Source of the DNA: an uncultured Arenicella sp.
GTDB taxonomy: Bacteria > Pseudomonadota > Gammaproteobacteria > Arenicellales > Arenicellaceae
Assembly: GCA_947499305.1 (NCBI GenBank)
Contig: CANMNN010000002.1
Coordinates: 124,001-188,000, forward strand
Length of the DNA: 64,000 nucleotides
Direction: 5' to 3'
The notes beneath the pieces were generated by a model that did no database searches, was not told where the DNA came from, and saw nothing but the letters and a program-made list of their open reading frames with translations. The position numbers and the translations under genes were made by a program. Position 1 is the first letter of the stretch. Each line of letters starts with the position of its first letter. Below, piece by piece: positions 8,893 to 18,903 of the stretch.

Positions 8893-9798
8893 GTGGATCC
8901 AAGCACAGAAAATCTACAAGAACTTGTTTTTCGAAGCAGCGATGGCATTCAAAACAAGCTACTTATCGCTCGGCAGAAAACTATTAGCTCAACACAGAGT
9001 GCTGTACCTAAAAATAGCGGTAAACTCATACTGTGTGTTCCAGCAATGGGCGTTTCGGCTAAGCAATACATTGCCTTAATAAACAGTTTTGCCAAGGCTG
9101 GTATCAATGCCGCTTGTTTTGACTTAAGAGGCAATGGCAATAGCAGTGTGAGAGCCCACCGAAGTAAAAACTTTGGGTATGCGGAACTTGTTGAGCAAGA
9201 CTTACCCGCTGCGATATCGTCCCTTCTAAAGGAATTTGGAAGTAACCAAGAATTGATTTTGTTCGGCCATAGTCTTGGGGGCCAAGTATGCTCACTTTAT
9301 CTAAGCCAAAACCCCAGTGTCGCTAACACACTCATACTCACTGCCTCGTGCTCGGTTCACTATAAAAGCTGGCCCTTTCCATATCGATGGGGCTTGTTAG
9401 CTTTTTCACAATTTGCATTTGTTATCGCCGTAATTGTGGGGTATTTCCCCGGACGGAATCTCGGCTTTGGTGGTCGCGAGGCCCGCAGTGTGATGAAGGA
9501 CTGGGCATACAATGCTCGCACAGGAAACTATCGCTTGTCAGGAAGCCGACAAAACTACACTCCATTTAGAGCAATAAAGGAGTTGAATGTCTTGAGTATT
9601 AACTTTGACAACGATGAATTAGCTCCTGTATCGGCAACAAATCAACTATTGACCAAGATCAATGCCCGAAACACCCATCAGATCTTCTTGAGTGGCAGCG
9701 ATATTGGTCGCTCGAATGCTGGTCACTTTAACTGGCTGCGTAGCCCACAGCGGGTAAGTGAAGAAGTAGCACAATTTATTGCTGATAGAGACAAATAA
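8893..9798 (+). CDS. Alpha/beta-fold hydrolase (serine hydrolase)
   Basis: A 301-residue alpha/beta hydrolase with the nucleophile elbow GHSLGG at 125-130 (Ser127). A likely acid is in NFDNDE (about 237-242), and the catalytic His is in NAGHFNW near residue 275. An oxyanion segment CVPAMGVSAK follows the first strands. A hydrophobic stretch around 165-185 could be a lid or membrane contact. The substrate cannot be read from the sequence. The start is GTG after AAGAGA. It follows the TRAP operon by about 60 nt across the repeat array, so cotranscription is possible, with a role in handling the imported compound, but this is only inference. Confidence 0.85.
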   Translation: MDPSTENLQELVFRSSDGIQNKLLIARQKTISSTQSAVPKNSGKLILCVPAMGVSAKQYIALINSFAKAGINAACFDLRGNGNSSVRAHRSKNFGYAELVEQDLPAAISSLLKEFGSNQELILFGHSLGGQVCSLYLSQNPSVANTLILTASCSVHYKSWPFPYRWGLLAFSQFAFVIAVIVGYFPGRNLGFGGREARSVMKDWAYNARTGNYRLSGSRQNYTPFRAIKELNVLSINFDNDELAPVSATNQLLTKINARNTHQIFLSGSDIGRSNAGHFNWLRSPQRVSEEVAQFIADRDK

Positions 9799-9911
9799 TA
9801 ATTGTTATGACGGTTAACTTTCACCTCCTGAATGATACTATCTGACCTGCTCTGACAACCTGTCGGAGTACCAAAACTCCAACTTTGTAGATCAATCTAG
9901 TAATCATCGCT

Positions 9912-12900
9912 GTGCAATCATTTAACAAGCCTCAACTACCTGAAAAAGCCGGCGAAGTTCTCCATTGGCGTAAACTCTATGGCTCGGCGTCTAGCCTGTG
10001 TGTCGCCGAATTGGCCAAACAAAACGGCCCAATTGTGTACGTATGCTCAGAAGCTCAACACATACAAATGGTCGCAAAGGAACTTGGTTTCTTTCTATCG
10101 AGTAGCGAAAAACCGAATGCTGATATACCGATCTTTACGTTTCCGGACTGGGAATGCTTGCCATATGACAGAGTCTCGCCACACCCTGACATTGTCTCGC
10201 AAAGGCTTTTAGCGCTGCATCGTTTGCCTCATTTAGAAAGTGGGGTTTTGATTATCCCCGTAACGGCGTTGATGCAACGCCTAGCTCCAACAGGATACAT
10301 CGACGCGCATACCTTTGACCTCAAAGTCAGCGATGACTTGGACACCGAAGCCTTTCGCCAGCGTTTGGTAGACGCTGGTTACTACAGCGTTGACACCGTC
10401 ATGGCCGCAGGTGAATTCGCAATACGAGGCGGTATTGTCGACGTATTCCCATCGGGCATGGATTCACCATTCAGGTTAGATCTTTTCGATACAACAATTG
10501 AAACTATTCGACTGTTTGATACCGAAACTCAACGATCAACTGATACGCTTGATTGTATACAGCTGCTACCGGCGCGTGAATTTCCTCTTGATAGCAATAG
10601 CATTGAACACTTTCGCCAAGCATTTCGAGCCACAGTAGACGGCGATGCAAAGAAGTCGATTATCTATCGCGAGGTAAGCAAAGGCTTGGCGCCCACTGGC
10701 AGCGAATTCTATTTGCCGCTTTTTTTCGAGCAAACCAACACCCTATTCGACTTTCTGCCGAGTAATACCGCCTTTGTGCTTGAAGAAGGAGTGATGGACA
10801 ATGCGGAAACACTTCATGCAGAAGTAATTGAGCGTTTTGAAAATGCTAGCTTAAACCCAGAATGGCCTCCGCTCGAGCCTGAACTATTGTTCTTAAAACC
10901 TGAGCAAATTTATTCAGGTTTTAAATCGTACCCGCGTGTGCAATTGCTTAATTTAAACCTCAAGGCCAATAAGCATATTGTCGACTTTGATACCAAACAA
11001 GCGCCAAAATTCACCATAAACCCGCGCGCTGAATCGCCCTATTCCGAATTTATCTCTCACTTAGATTCGTCCAAGCAACGCACTCTTATTATTGCTGAAT
11101 CGGCTGGGCGACGTGAAAGCATAGTTGGCCTCTTAAACGAAAATAAACGCCCGTTTAAAACGGTAGATAATTGGGGCGAATTTGCCGACGGCGATCAACA
11201 ACTGGCTCTAACTGTTGCCGAAGTTGACAGAGGGCTAAGCCTTGGTGAGAGCAACATCGACGTTATCACTGAGTCTCAGCTTTATGGCGAACGGACCTTT
11301 CAACGACGTAAACGTTCAGACAAAAACCGAGATCCTGACGCTATTATTAAGTCTTTAGCAGAACTTAATATTGGAGACCCTGTTGTTCACGAAGATCACG
11401 GTGTAGGTCGATACAGAGGCCTAGAAACTCTTACCGTCGACGGAGATGACAACGAATTTGCCACCCTGGAATATCAAGGTGGTGACAAAATTTATATTCC
11501 TGTGCTCTCCCTAGATAAGGTTTCGCGCTACGTAGGCGGCGGTCCTGAAACTGCCCCACTACACAAGATGGGCAGTGATACTTGGATCAAACTACGCAAT
11601 AAGGCGAAAGAAAAAGCGTACGATGTCGCTGCAGAACTACTCGAAGTGCAGGCCTTACGACTCGCTCGTATCGGCCATGCCTTTCCCGTTCCGGATCATA
11701 GTTATGATGCCTTTTCAGCTGGATTTGGCTTTGAAGAAACTCCAGATCAAAGCCAGGTAATCAACGACGTGATCAATGACATGACTGCCACGAAGCCAAT
11801 GGATCGCTTAGTTTGTGGCGACGTAGGCTTCGGTAAAACCGAAATTGCTTTGCGAGCGGCCTATATGGCGATTGCGGGTAATAAACAAGTGGTAATGTTA
11901 GTGCCCACGACACTATTAGCACAACAACACTACAACCATTTTGCCGATCGATTCGCAGATTGGCCAGTAAATGTCGAACTTTTCTCGAGATTTAGAACAC
12001 CCAAACAAACCCAGATAGGTATCGAAGGTATTAAAAATGGCACCATCGATATCGCCGTTGGTACGCACAAACTGATTCAAAAAGATGTAGAGTTTAAAGA
12101 CCTAGGCTTGATGATCATAGACGAAGAGCATCGTTTTGGAGTAAGGCAGAAAGAACAACTCAAAAAACTCAGAAGCCAAGTAGACATTCTTACGTTAACC
12201 GCGACTCCTATTCCAAGAACACTGAATTTTGCCTTAAGTGGCCTACGCGATATCTCGGTCATCGCCACGCCTCCGCGAGCACGATTATCAGTCAAAACAT
12301 TCGTTCGCGAATGGGACGACGCTTTGTTAAAGGAAGCGTTGATTCGAGAAATAAGGCGCGGTGGACAAGTGTATTTTCTCCACAATGAAGTTCAAACTAT
12401 TGAGAAAATGCAGGCGCGCATTCAGGATTTGGTACCCGAAGCTCGTATACGCATAGGTCATGGGCAAATGCGAGAACGAGAACTCGAAGGGGTGATGCGT
12501 GATTTCTATCATCAACGGTTCAACGTATTACTCTGCACCACAATTGTTGAAAGTGGTATTGATGTTCCCACAGCGAACACAATCATTATCAACAAAGCCG
12601 ACCGATTTGGCCTAGCGCAGCTGCACCAATTGCGTGGTCGTGTTGGCCGCTCGCACCACCAAGCTTATGCTTATATGTTGTCCCCAGCGTTGAATTCTAT
12701 GACAGATGATGCTCGAAAACGACTGACCGCGATTGAATCGCTCGACACACTAGGAGCAGGCTTTGCCCTTGCCTCTCAAGATCTCGAAATCCGCGGCGCT
12801 GGCGAGCTTCTAGGCGAGTCGCAAAGCGGAACCATAGACCAGATTGGCTACAGCATGTATAGCTCGTTCCTTGAGCAAGCGATTACTAGTATCCAACGCG

Positions 12901-13388
12901 CAAGAAAGCGTAAAAATGGAGAAAAAGTTGACGCGATCAATGTTCAGGACAAAGTTGATATTAATCTTAATATTCCAGCTCGTTTTCCCAGTGCATACAT
13001 ACCAGACGTACACTTGCGCTTAACGATGTACAAACGCATCGCCAGTGCGATGAACAACGAACAGCTCGAAGAATTACAGGTCGAAACAATTGACCGTTTT
13101 GGCTTACTCCCTGACGCGGCCAAGAATCTGTTTCAGATAGCTGAACTTAAGCTCCGAGCAGCGAAAAGCGACGTCAAGGTTTTAGAGGTTGGGCCAAGTG
13201 GCGGCGTAATCAAATTTGTCGAAAACCCCGATATCAATATCGACCAACTAATGAGAGCGATTGCCAGTCGGCCCAAAGAATTTCGATTTACTGGTGCCGA
13301 GTCAGTTCAAGTTAGTCGCGATATGCCAGAAGCCGAACAGCGCTTTGAGATGGTTGAAGATGTACTTAAATTGGTATCTAACGATTAG
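9912..13388 (+). CDS. mfd: Transcription-repair coupling factor Mfd
   Basis: A 1158-residue protein, close to E. coli Mfd (1148). It removes RNA polymerase stalled at DNA lesions and recruits UvrA. The order is: UvrB-like N-terminal module, RNA-polymerase-interacting (CarD-like) domain near residue 485 (DPVVHEDHGVGRYRG), and superfamily 2 translocase. The translocase has Walker A GDVGFGKTE near 636 and DEEHRFG near 736. TATPIPRTL, GRVGRSHHQAYAY and the C-terminal D7 domain follow. The start is GTG without a clear ribosome site; no better start is near. Assignment is certain. Confidence 0.98.
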   Translation: MQSFNKPQLPEKAGEVLHWRKLYGSASSLCVAELAKQNGPIVYVCSEAQHIQMVAKELGFFLSSSEKPNADIPIFTFPDWECLPYDRVSPHPDIVSQRLLALHRLPHLESGVLIIPVTALMQRLAPTGYIDAHTFDLKVSDDLDTEAFRQRLVDAGYYSVDTVMAAGEFAIRGGIVDVFPSGMDSPFRLDLFDTTIETIRLFDTETQRSTDTLDCIQLLPAREFPLDSNSIEHFRQAFRATVDGDAKKSIIYREVSKGLAPTGSEFYLPLFFEQTNTLFDFLPSNTAFVLEEGVMDNAETLHAEVIERFENASLNPEWPPLEPELLFLKPEQIYSGFKSYPRVQLLNLNLKANKHIVDFDTKQAPKFTINPRAESPYSEFISHLDSSKQRTLIIAESAGRRESIVGLLNENKRPFKTVDNWGEFADGDQQLALTVAEVDRGLSLGESNIDVITESQLYGERTFQRRKRSDKNRDPDAIIKSLAELNIGDPVVHEDHGVGRYRGLETLTVDGDDNEFATLEYQGGDKIYIPVLSLDKVSRYVGGGPETAPLHKMGSDTWIKLRNKAKEKAYDVAAELLEVQALRLARIGHAFPVPDHSYDAFSAGFGFEETPDQSQVINDVINDMTATKPMDRLVCGDVGFGKTEIALRAAYMAIAGNKQVVMLVPTTLLAQQHYNHFADRFADWPVNVELFSRFRTPKQTQIGIEGIKNGTIDIAVGTHKLIQKDVEFKDLGLMIIDEEHRFGVRQKEQLKKLRSQVDILTLTATPIPRTLNFALSGLRDISVIATPPRARLSVKTFVREWDDALLKEALIREIRRGGQVYFLHNEVQTIEKMQARIQDLVPEARIRIGHGQMRERELEGVMRDFYHQRFNVLLCTTIVESGIDVPTANTIIINKADRFGLAQLHQLRGRVGRSHHQAYAYMLSPALNSMTDDARKRLTAIESLDTLGAGFALASQDLEIRGAGELLGESQSGTIDQIGYSMYSSFLEQAITSIQRARKRKNGEKVDAINVQDKVDINLNIPARFPSAYIPDVHLRLTMYKRIASAMNNEQLEELQVETIDRFGLLPDAAKNLFQIAELKLRAAKSDVKVLEVGPSGGVIKFVENPDINIDQLMRAIASRPKEFRFTGAESVQVSRDMPEAEQRFEMVEDVLKLVSND

Positions 13389-13405
13389 TAAACGAAGTTA
13401 TTTTC

Positions 13406-14161
13406 ATGGCAAACCCTGACAGTTTTCTACTAGGCGACCTCGAGATCGATGTGGTGCGCAGCGCTCGCAGAAAGTCGCTTAGCCTCGAAGTCGGTCGTCA
13501 AGGTATCAAAGCTAGAGCACCAATAAAAATGCGACATTCAACAGTGGTTAGCTTTGTAAAAACCAAAGAGAACTGGATTCGCAAACATCTGGCTAACCTA
13601 CCGCCGGTCGAACCAGATTTAGTACTTGAATCCGGAGCCAACATTGATCTTCGCGGAGCCCTATATCGTTTAGAAGTTGTTAAGGGGAGTACTAGGCCAG
13701 TGCAAATATCTCCTTATTCTTCTGAAGGCGACAGTTACGGTAAGATTACAGTGCCCATAAAACGAGTCAGCAACTCAAGTGATAGCAGCTCGGCTGAACG
13801 CTCTATTTCAACTAAATTAACGCGTTGGTTCAAAGATCAAGCAACAGATCGACTAACACAACGGACCGCCTACTTTGCAAGCCAAATGAATATTCCAAGT
13901 AACAAGAGCCTTACGATTAAAGTACGCGACTATAAGCGACGCTGGGGAAGTTGCGATCATAAAGGTGCGTTGTCATTTAACTGGCGCATAATACAAGCGC
14001 CCGACGAGGTTCTTGACTATGTTGTGGTTCATGAACTCGCGCACTGTCATGAATTCAATCATTCGAAACGCTTCTGGGCCATCGTCGCAGAACAAATGCC
14101 TGATTGGAAACAGCGCCAGCACTGGCTTGAGCTTAATGGCACTAGGCTATACCGTTTCTAG
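13406..14161 (+). CDS. YgjP/M48-type metallopeptidase domain protein
   Basis: A 251-residue protein of the YgjP family (SprT-like zincin, formerly DUF45). The zinc motif HELAHCHEFNH near residue 210 supplies HExxH plus a downstream His. The preceding RRWGSCDHKGALSFNWR block is the diagnostic family signature. The N-terminal part is a small beta-rich domain starting with VRSARRKSLSLEV. Cytosolic, with no signal peptide. It follows mfd by 17 nt, so it is probably cotranscribed. Physiological substrates of the family are poorly known. All expected metal ligands are present. Confidence 0.9.
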   Translation: MANPDSFLLGDLEIDVVRSARRKSLSLEVGRQGIKARAPIKMRHSTVVSFVKTKENWIRKHLANLPPVEPDLVLESGANIDLRGALYRLEVVKGSTRPVQISPYSSEGDSYGKITVPIKRVSNSSDSSSAERSISTKLTRWFKDQATDRLTQRTAYFASQMNIPSNKSLTIKVRDYKRRWGSCDHKGALSFNWRIIQAPDEVLDYVVVHELAHCHEFNHSKRFWAIVAEQMPDWKQRQHWLELNGTRLYRF

Positions 14162-14178
14162 TCGATACAGAGTGTCGA

Positions 14179-15201
14179 CTATGCAGTAGACTGCTGGATA
14201 ATCTCCAACACGCGCTGATCTTGCCAACTGTCTCCTCGCCAATTGTTCATAAAACCGCAGTGGCCGCCGCGTTTGGTGATGTAGACATGCACATTGGGGC
14301 TGGCCGACAAATCTTTAACGCCTTTGACTGGGATAATCATGTCGTCTTCAGCAAAGTGCAAATGACACGGTGCAATGGTGTTATCCAAAGTGTTACCCGA
14401 AATCGCGTAGGCATCGAAATAGTCGTCGACGTTATCGTACTCGGTATAGGTTGGAATAAACGCCTCGTTCAGTTCATCTAGCGTCTTTAGGCGCTCCATT
14501 TCTTCACCAAAGGTGTAGTCCGGCCATTGCTCTATTTTCTTTCGCAGTGATCTCTTCCACTTGCGCACAAAGTATCTGCCATAAACCCAGTTTTCCGACT
14601 GGTTGAGCACGTCATTGCTCTGTGCCGCATGTATCGCAGGGCAAAAAGCGCTCACGCTGGTTAAAGAAATCGCGTGAGTATGAGCATTAGCCGCAAGACG
14701 CAAGCAAAAATTGCCACCGAGTGAGAAGCCTGCAAGATGATAGTCCTGGTATACAAAACGCTTCTGAATGTCTTCAACACCATTGATAACTTCTTCAAGC
14801 ATGGTTGAGTTGAAAATTCCACGATTCAAATGATGAGTATCGCCATGATCACGCAAATTTAGGCGGAACACATCAATACCGTTTTCCAATAACCGCATCG
14901 CCATTGACATCATGTAACTCGATTGATGACTGCCTTCCCACCCGTGCACCAGTATTGCCATTTGTTTGGAAGGTTTGGCGCTAGCCCGATTGAAATAGCC
15001 CTCTAAGTGAACCTGCTCATCACTGTAAGCGGTTTTGCCGCATTCTAAAGTAAACTTCTCCTGCGAAGCCGCATAAGCCCTAAAACGCTTAGACACGGCT
15101 ATCTTGCGCGGGCCTACACTCGAAAAAATGGTTTGAACGTGCGGGCTTCTTAAGCCAAAGGGCGGTTCAAAGCTGCTTGAGACTTGGCAATTTGATGACA
15201 T
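14179..15201 (-). CDS. yheT: YheT-type alpha/beta hydrolase
   Basis: A roughly 340-residue alpha/beta hydrolase of the YheT/AB-hydrolase-4 group. The N-terminal block FEPPFGLRSPHVQT is the subgroup hallmark. The nucleophile is in GFSLGG near residue 160, the acid in HFAEDDMIIP near 285 and the His in RGGHCGFM near 315. LVHGWEGS forms the oxyanion region. The ATG at 15201 is chosen because AAGTGG lies 8 nt upstream; an in-frame GTG at 15213 would add four residues. It is convergent with the YgjP gene and divergent from csiV. Family members are putative carboxylesterases; the substrate is unknown. Confidence 0.9.
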   Translation of the reverse strand: MSSNCQVSSSFEPPFGLRSPHVQTIFSSVGPRKIAVSKRFRAYAASQEKFTLECGKTAYSDEQVHLEGYFNRASAKPSKQMAILVHGWEGSHQSSYMMSMAMRLLENGIDVFRLNLRDHGDTHHLNRGIFNSTMLEEVINGVEDIQKRFVYQDYHLAGFSLGGNFCLRLAANAHTHAISLTSVSAFCPAIHAAQSNDVLNQSENWVYGRYFVRKWKRSLRKKIEQWPDYTFGEEMERLKTLDELNEAFIPTYTEYDNVDDYFDAYAISGNTLDNTIAPCHLHFAEDDMIIPVKGVKDLSASPNVHVYITKRGGHCGFMNNWRGDSWQDQRVLEIIQQSTA

Positions 15202-15304
15202 ATTGATTACCACTTAAATATGGCTTTGGTGATTTGGCCTAGCTAAAGGTACACTTACGATTAATTGTCGATTCTACGCAATAAACCCCACCGACGTAAA
15301 TAAC

Positions 15305-15328
15305 TTGAATGCTCCGAGCATGATTCAA
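15305..15328. promoter_or_regulatory. Imperfect palindrome in the yheT/csiV divergent region
   Basis: The arms TTGAAT and ATTCAA enclose the perfect palindrome TGCTC-C-GAGCA, offset by two bases. It lies about 60 nt before csiV and about 100 nt before yheT. An operator for a dimeric regulator is possible. No hairpin terminator function is expected, because no U-tract follows. Confidence 0.3.
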
Positions 15329-15390
15329 ATTCACACGAAGTTGGTTTATCGGAGAGAATCTAGCAAATATTAACCTTAGAGACTCAACTC

Positions 15391-15948
15391 ATGAAGCAAA
15401 AAAGAGAAGTGACTTACGCCAACCGCCCTCTCCTATTCAAGTCGCGTAGAAGCCTCAGCTTAGTCGCCTCAATGATTGCGGCACTAACGATCTCAAGTGC
15501 CAATGCCAAGGACTACAAAGTTGAATTATTGGTGTTTGAAAATTTAAATGCGTCTGCATCGACTGAGAGCCATGCTTATGAAGCTCCCGAACGAATGAAA
15601 TCAGCATCAAGTGCATGGGCCATAGAACCGACAATGCTAAACGAAGAAGCGACCCGAATTCAAAACTCGCAAGATTACCTTCTTAAACATCATTACTCAT
15701 GGGGAATTGAGTCACTGCCCTATCAGGAGTCGGCTAACTACAACGTAGTTGAAACAGACTCTCAGGGATACATCAAAGTGTATGCTGATCAGCTCTTGTT
15801 TACGAACATAGACTTAGACTACAAGGGCTTTAGGTTAAAAGAAAACCGGCGCCTTAAGCTCAATGAAAAACACTTTTTTGATCACCCAAAGTTCGGGCTG
15901 TTGATGCAGGTTTCGCGTTTAGAGAAAGCCAAAGAGCTCGAAGAATAA
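15391..15948 (+). CDS. csiV: CsiV-family periplasmic protein
   Basis: A 185-residue exported protein. A Sec signal peptide covers about residues 20-40, with cleavage likely after SSANA. The mature start DYKVELLVFEN is the CsiV family signature. In Vibrio cholerae CsiV binds peptidoglycan and works through LpoA and PBP1A. There the gene is next to mfd; here ygjP and an inverted yheT intervene, which supports the call by synteny. An imperfect palindrome (15305-15328) lies in the divergent promoter region. The N-terminus before the hydrophobic core is unusually long and basic, so a start further in is possible. Confidence 0.78.
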   Translation: MKQKREVTYANRPLLFKSRRSLSLVASMIAALTISSANAKDYKVELLVFENLNASASTESHAYEAPERMKSASSAWAIEPTMLNEEATRIQNSQDYLLKHHYSWGIESLPYQESANYNVVETDSQGYIKVYADQLLFTNIDLDYKGFRLKENRRLKLNEKHFFDHPKFGLLMQVSRLEKAKELEE

Positions 15949-15982
15949 AGACAAGAATACCAGACTGAGTCGTCTAGCATGC

Positions 15983-17827
15983 TTACGCTACCGGGTTGTA
16001 CTCGGGCACCAATTTTTTCAGACTGTCTGACAAACTGCTGTCATAGGAATTAAGTCGTTCATACATATCATCAAAAACCATGTTTACCAAATCGGCCGAT
16101 ACAACGCGGGTAGCCGCTAGGTGAATTTTTTCGGCTTCGGTATCGGTCAGATTTTCCTCATTGTGAAACAATTCTTCATGTAATTTTTCACCCGGACGTA
16201 GACCGGTATAAACAATTTCGACATCGGTGCCCGGCGTTTTGCCCGACAACCGAATCAACTGTTCGGCAAGTTCAGAAATCTTTACCGGTTGTCCCATATC
16301 CAATACGTAAATGCGACCATCCTCTCCCATCGCACTGGCCTCTAAAATTAGCTGAGTAGCTTCAGTGATGGTCATGAAATAACGCGTCATATCAGGGTGC
16401 GTTACGGTAATTGGGCCACCCTGTTTAATCTGCTGCTGAAACTTGGGAACCACACTCCCAGCCGAACCCAGCACGTTACCAAAACGCACGGTAATAAACT
16501 TAGTTGCACTCTGTGATGCCAACTGCTGGCAATAGATTTCAGCAACACGCTTACAGGCTCCCATTAAACTGCTTGGGTTGACCGCTTTATCGGTTGAGAT
16601 CAGCACGAACTTCTCGACACTATTCTTGTGTGCAAGGTCGGCAATAATTCGAGTACCAAGCGCGTTGTTCTTGATCGCTTCCCGTACTTGGCCCTCCAAT
16701 AGCGGTACGTGCTTGTATGCAGCGGCATGAAAAACCGCTGACGGTTTAAATCGATCAAACACATGAGTGGCCGCAGCGGCATCACAGACATCACCAAGTA
16801 CAGGCGTTATTTGAACCTCTGGAAAGCGCTCGGCCATTTCCTCTTGAATACTGTACAGATTGTATTCACTCTGATCGAATAATACGATATGTGATGAACA
16901 GACCGAGGCCAGCTGGCGACAAAGCTCAGACCCGATTGAACCACCGGCACCTGTAACCAATACTGTTTTGTCGCACAGGCTATGCTTTATTCGATGCCAA
17001 TCGAGCCTTACTGGGTCTCGACCTAATAGATCATCGATTCGAACTTCACGCATGTCACCGAGCTGAGCAATGCCGCTGAGCAATTCGTGCGCTCCAGGCA
17101 GTGTTTTAAATTGCACGCCCGTGCGCTCACAGATAGTAACGAGGCGCTGCATTTGTTCATCGTTCGCAGACGGAACAGCGATTAGAACTAAATCGATTTC
17201 CCAACGATTGATTAAGTCCTGTAAAACGTCAGGAGAGGCAACAATCGGCACACGATGAATTTGGCGACCAATTTTATTTGGATCATCGTCTAAAAACGCC
17301 ACTATATTATATCTATTCGGATGATTTCGGTGCAGGTCGCGCAGCAATTGCTCGCCAGCTGCACCCGCACCTAAAATAACGACCTTACGGCCTGATTGCG
17401 TGGAGAAGTGCCCTTCTTTGATCAATCGATAGGCTAAACGCGACCCACACATTAATGCCGAAAGGATTAGCACATAGAGAACGATCACGGTTCGCGGCAC
17501 ATAATCCATGCGCTCAGCAACCAAAAATAACGCAAACGCAATGACCGCGGTACCGATGAGCACGGCCTTAAGAATTAAGCTTAGGTCGGGCAATGAAACA
17601 AATCGCCATTCTCCACGGTGAACCCCAACAAAAATATTCGTCACAGCTTGCACTGTGACCACCACAGGTAATGCAAAGAGAGCACCTTGTAAGAAATTAT
17701 CCGGAATAGTTTCTAAATTGTAACGAAGCCAATAAGCCCCAAGCCATGCGAAGGGAATAACAAAGATATCGTGAAGAACGATTCTCCAACGAAATATCAA
17801 GCTAGTGAGGGATTTCACCATTAACAT
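15983..17827 (-). CDS. wbpM: Membrane-bound UDP-sugar 4,6-dehydratase (WbpM/PglF/CapD family)
   Basis: A 614-residue protein with four N-terminal membrane helices (about residues 15-125). A CoA-binding-like Rossmann domain follows (GAGAAGE from 153), then an extended SDR domain (TGAGGSIG at 292-299). The active site has STDKAV at 411-416 and Met422/Lys426 in place of the usual Tyr/Lys pair. That Met variant is characteristic of WbpM-type enzymes, which make UDP-4-keto-6-deoxy-GlcNAc en route to sugars such as QuiNAc and FucNAc. It is the last gene of the O-antigen run, next to a WbpL-like transferase, an arrangement known from Pseudomonas. Confidence 0.92.
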   Translation of the reverse strand: MLMVKSLTSLIFRWRIVLHDIFVIPFAWLGAYWLRYNLETIPDNFLQGALFALPVVVTVQAVTNIFVGVHRGEWRFVSLPDLSLILKAVLIGTAVIAFALFLVAERMDYVPRTVIVLYVLILSALMCGSRLAYRLIKEGHFSTQSGRKVVILGAGAAGEQLLRDLHRNHPNRYNIVAFLDDDPNKIGRQIHRVPIVASPDVLQDLINRWEIDLVLIAVPSANDEQMQRLVTICERTGVQFKTLPGAHELLSGIAQLGDMREVRIDDLLGRDPVRLDWHRIKHSLCDKTVLVTGAGGSIGSELCRQLASVCSSHIVLFDQSEYNLYSIQEEMAERFPEVQITPVLGDVCDAAAATHVFDRFKPSAVFHAAAYKHVPLLEGQVREAIKNNALGTRIIADLAHKNSVEKFVLISTDKAVNPSSLMGACKRVAEIYCQQLASQSATKFITVRFGNVLGSAGSVVPKFQQQIKQGGPITVTHPDMTRYFMTITEATQLILEASAMGEDGRIYVLDMGQPVKISELAEQLIRLSGKTPGTDVEIVYTGLRPGEKLHEELFHNEENLTDTEAEKIHLAATRVVSADLVNMVFDDMYERLNSYDSSLSDSLKKLVPEYNPVA

Positions 17828-17850
17828 GCGCGCGTTTTAATATTAAATTC

Positions 17851-18903
17851 TTAGGCTGAAGGTCGATTACTGCTGCGCTTCTCTAGAAAAATAACGAGTG
17901 CCGCAGCAGCGATTAGTAGAATAATAATAGCCATAATCGAAACCACAATCATATCATGGTAAAGCAAGCCAAACGTTGCAAACAATGAACATAAAATCAT
18001 CAAAACCAAGGCGGAGAGTGCTATTTTTGCATGCGAATACCCGGCTGTGGCTAAACGCTGATAGAAATGTTGTCGATGCGCCTGCCATATCTTTTCTTGC
18101 TTGAGTGCGCGCATGATAATCGTAGACGTTGAATCAGCAATGAATACCGCGAACAAGGAAAAGAAACTTAAAATCGATACATCGTAACGGGTGACGCCAA
18201 AAATAAAAATCAATCCAAAAAATGCGCCTAAACCGATGCTACCAACGTCGCCCATAAACACACGCGCAGGATTCCAGTTCCACAACAAAAAGCCATACGT
18301 AAGCGATGCTAGTGAAAATAGAATTAAGGCCAAACTCATATCGCCAAACATATAGAACCAGAATGCCATAGTCACGCTTGCAACTATCGTCTGCGAAGCG
18401 GCCAGGCCATCCAATCCGTCCATAAAATTATACAGGTTTGCCATCCAAACTAGGCCAATTACACTCAATATAGGCCCCATGTATGAGAGCGGTAGGCTAA
18501 AGGATCCAGGACTATGTACATGACTAACCCATCCCAAGGCCCAGATAGTTGCTAGACAAATTCCTACCTGAACCAATAGTCTAAATCGCGGGCTTAGACC
18601 CGATCTATCGTCGTACCAACTTAAGGCCGACCAAGCAAACACTAGTAGACCAAAACCCGAGAACAGGGTCGGCCTCTGACCGAATATAGCGGCAGCGGCT
18701 AAGGTTAATAATAAGCCAGCTATAATCACCAAGCCGCCTCCACGAGGGACTGCACCTTGATGCAATGTGCGATGGTTTGGTCGGTCGACAATATCGCTTG
18801 AAACAAGAAAGTCGATGAGGCGGCCTACCGACCACCAAGCCCCAAACGCTATGGCGCCTGCCATGAGCACCAACTCAGTAAGTAGTGTTAAATTAATGCT
18901 CAT
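17851..18903 (-). CDS. Undecaprenyl-phosphate sugar-1-phosphate transferase (WecA/WbpL/MraY superfamily)
   Basis: A 350-residue polytopic membrane enzyme with about 10-11 helices. Conserved cytoplasmic motifs are present: YDDRSGLSP at 97-105, NFMDGLDG at 159-166 and FMGDVGSIGLG at 216-226. HRQHFYQR near 277 resembles the WecA/WbpL His motif. It would transfer a HexNAc-1-phosphate (GlcNAc, FucNAc or QuiNAc) onto undecaprenyl phosphate to start the O-antigen unit. The start ATG shares one base with the stop of the upstream SDR gene (TGATG), so they are translationally coupled. The donor sugar cannot be set from sequence alone. Confidence 0.92.
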   Translation of the reverse strand: MSINLTLLTELVLMAGAIAFGAWWSVGRLIDFLVSSDIVDRPNHRTLHQGAVPRGGGLVIIAGLLLTLAAAAIFGQRPTLFSGFGLLVFAWSALSWYDDRSGLSPRFRLLVQVGICLATIWALGWVSHVHSPGSFSLPLSYMGPILSVIGLVWMANLYNFMDGLDGLAASQTIVASVTMAFWFYMFGDMSLALILFSLASLTYGFLLWNWNPARVFMGDVGSIGLGAFFGLIFIFGVTRYDVSILSFFSLFAVFIADSTSTIIMRALKQEKIWQAHRQHFYQRLATAGYSHAKIALSALVLMILCSLFATFGLLYHDMIVVSIMAIIILLIAAAALVIFLEKRSSNRPSA

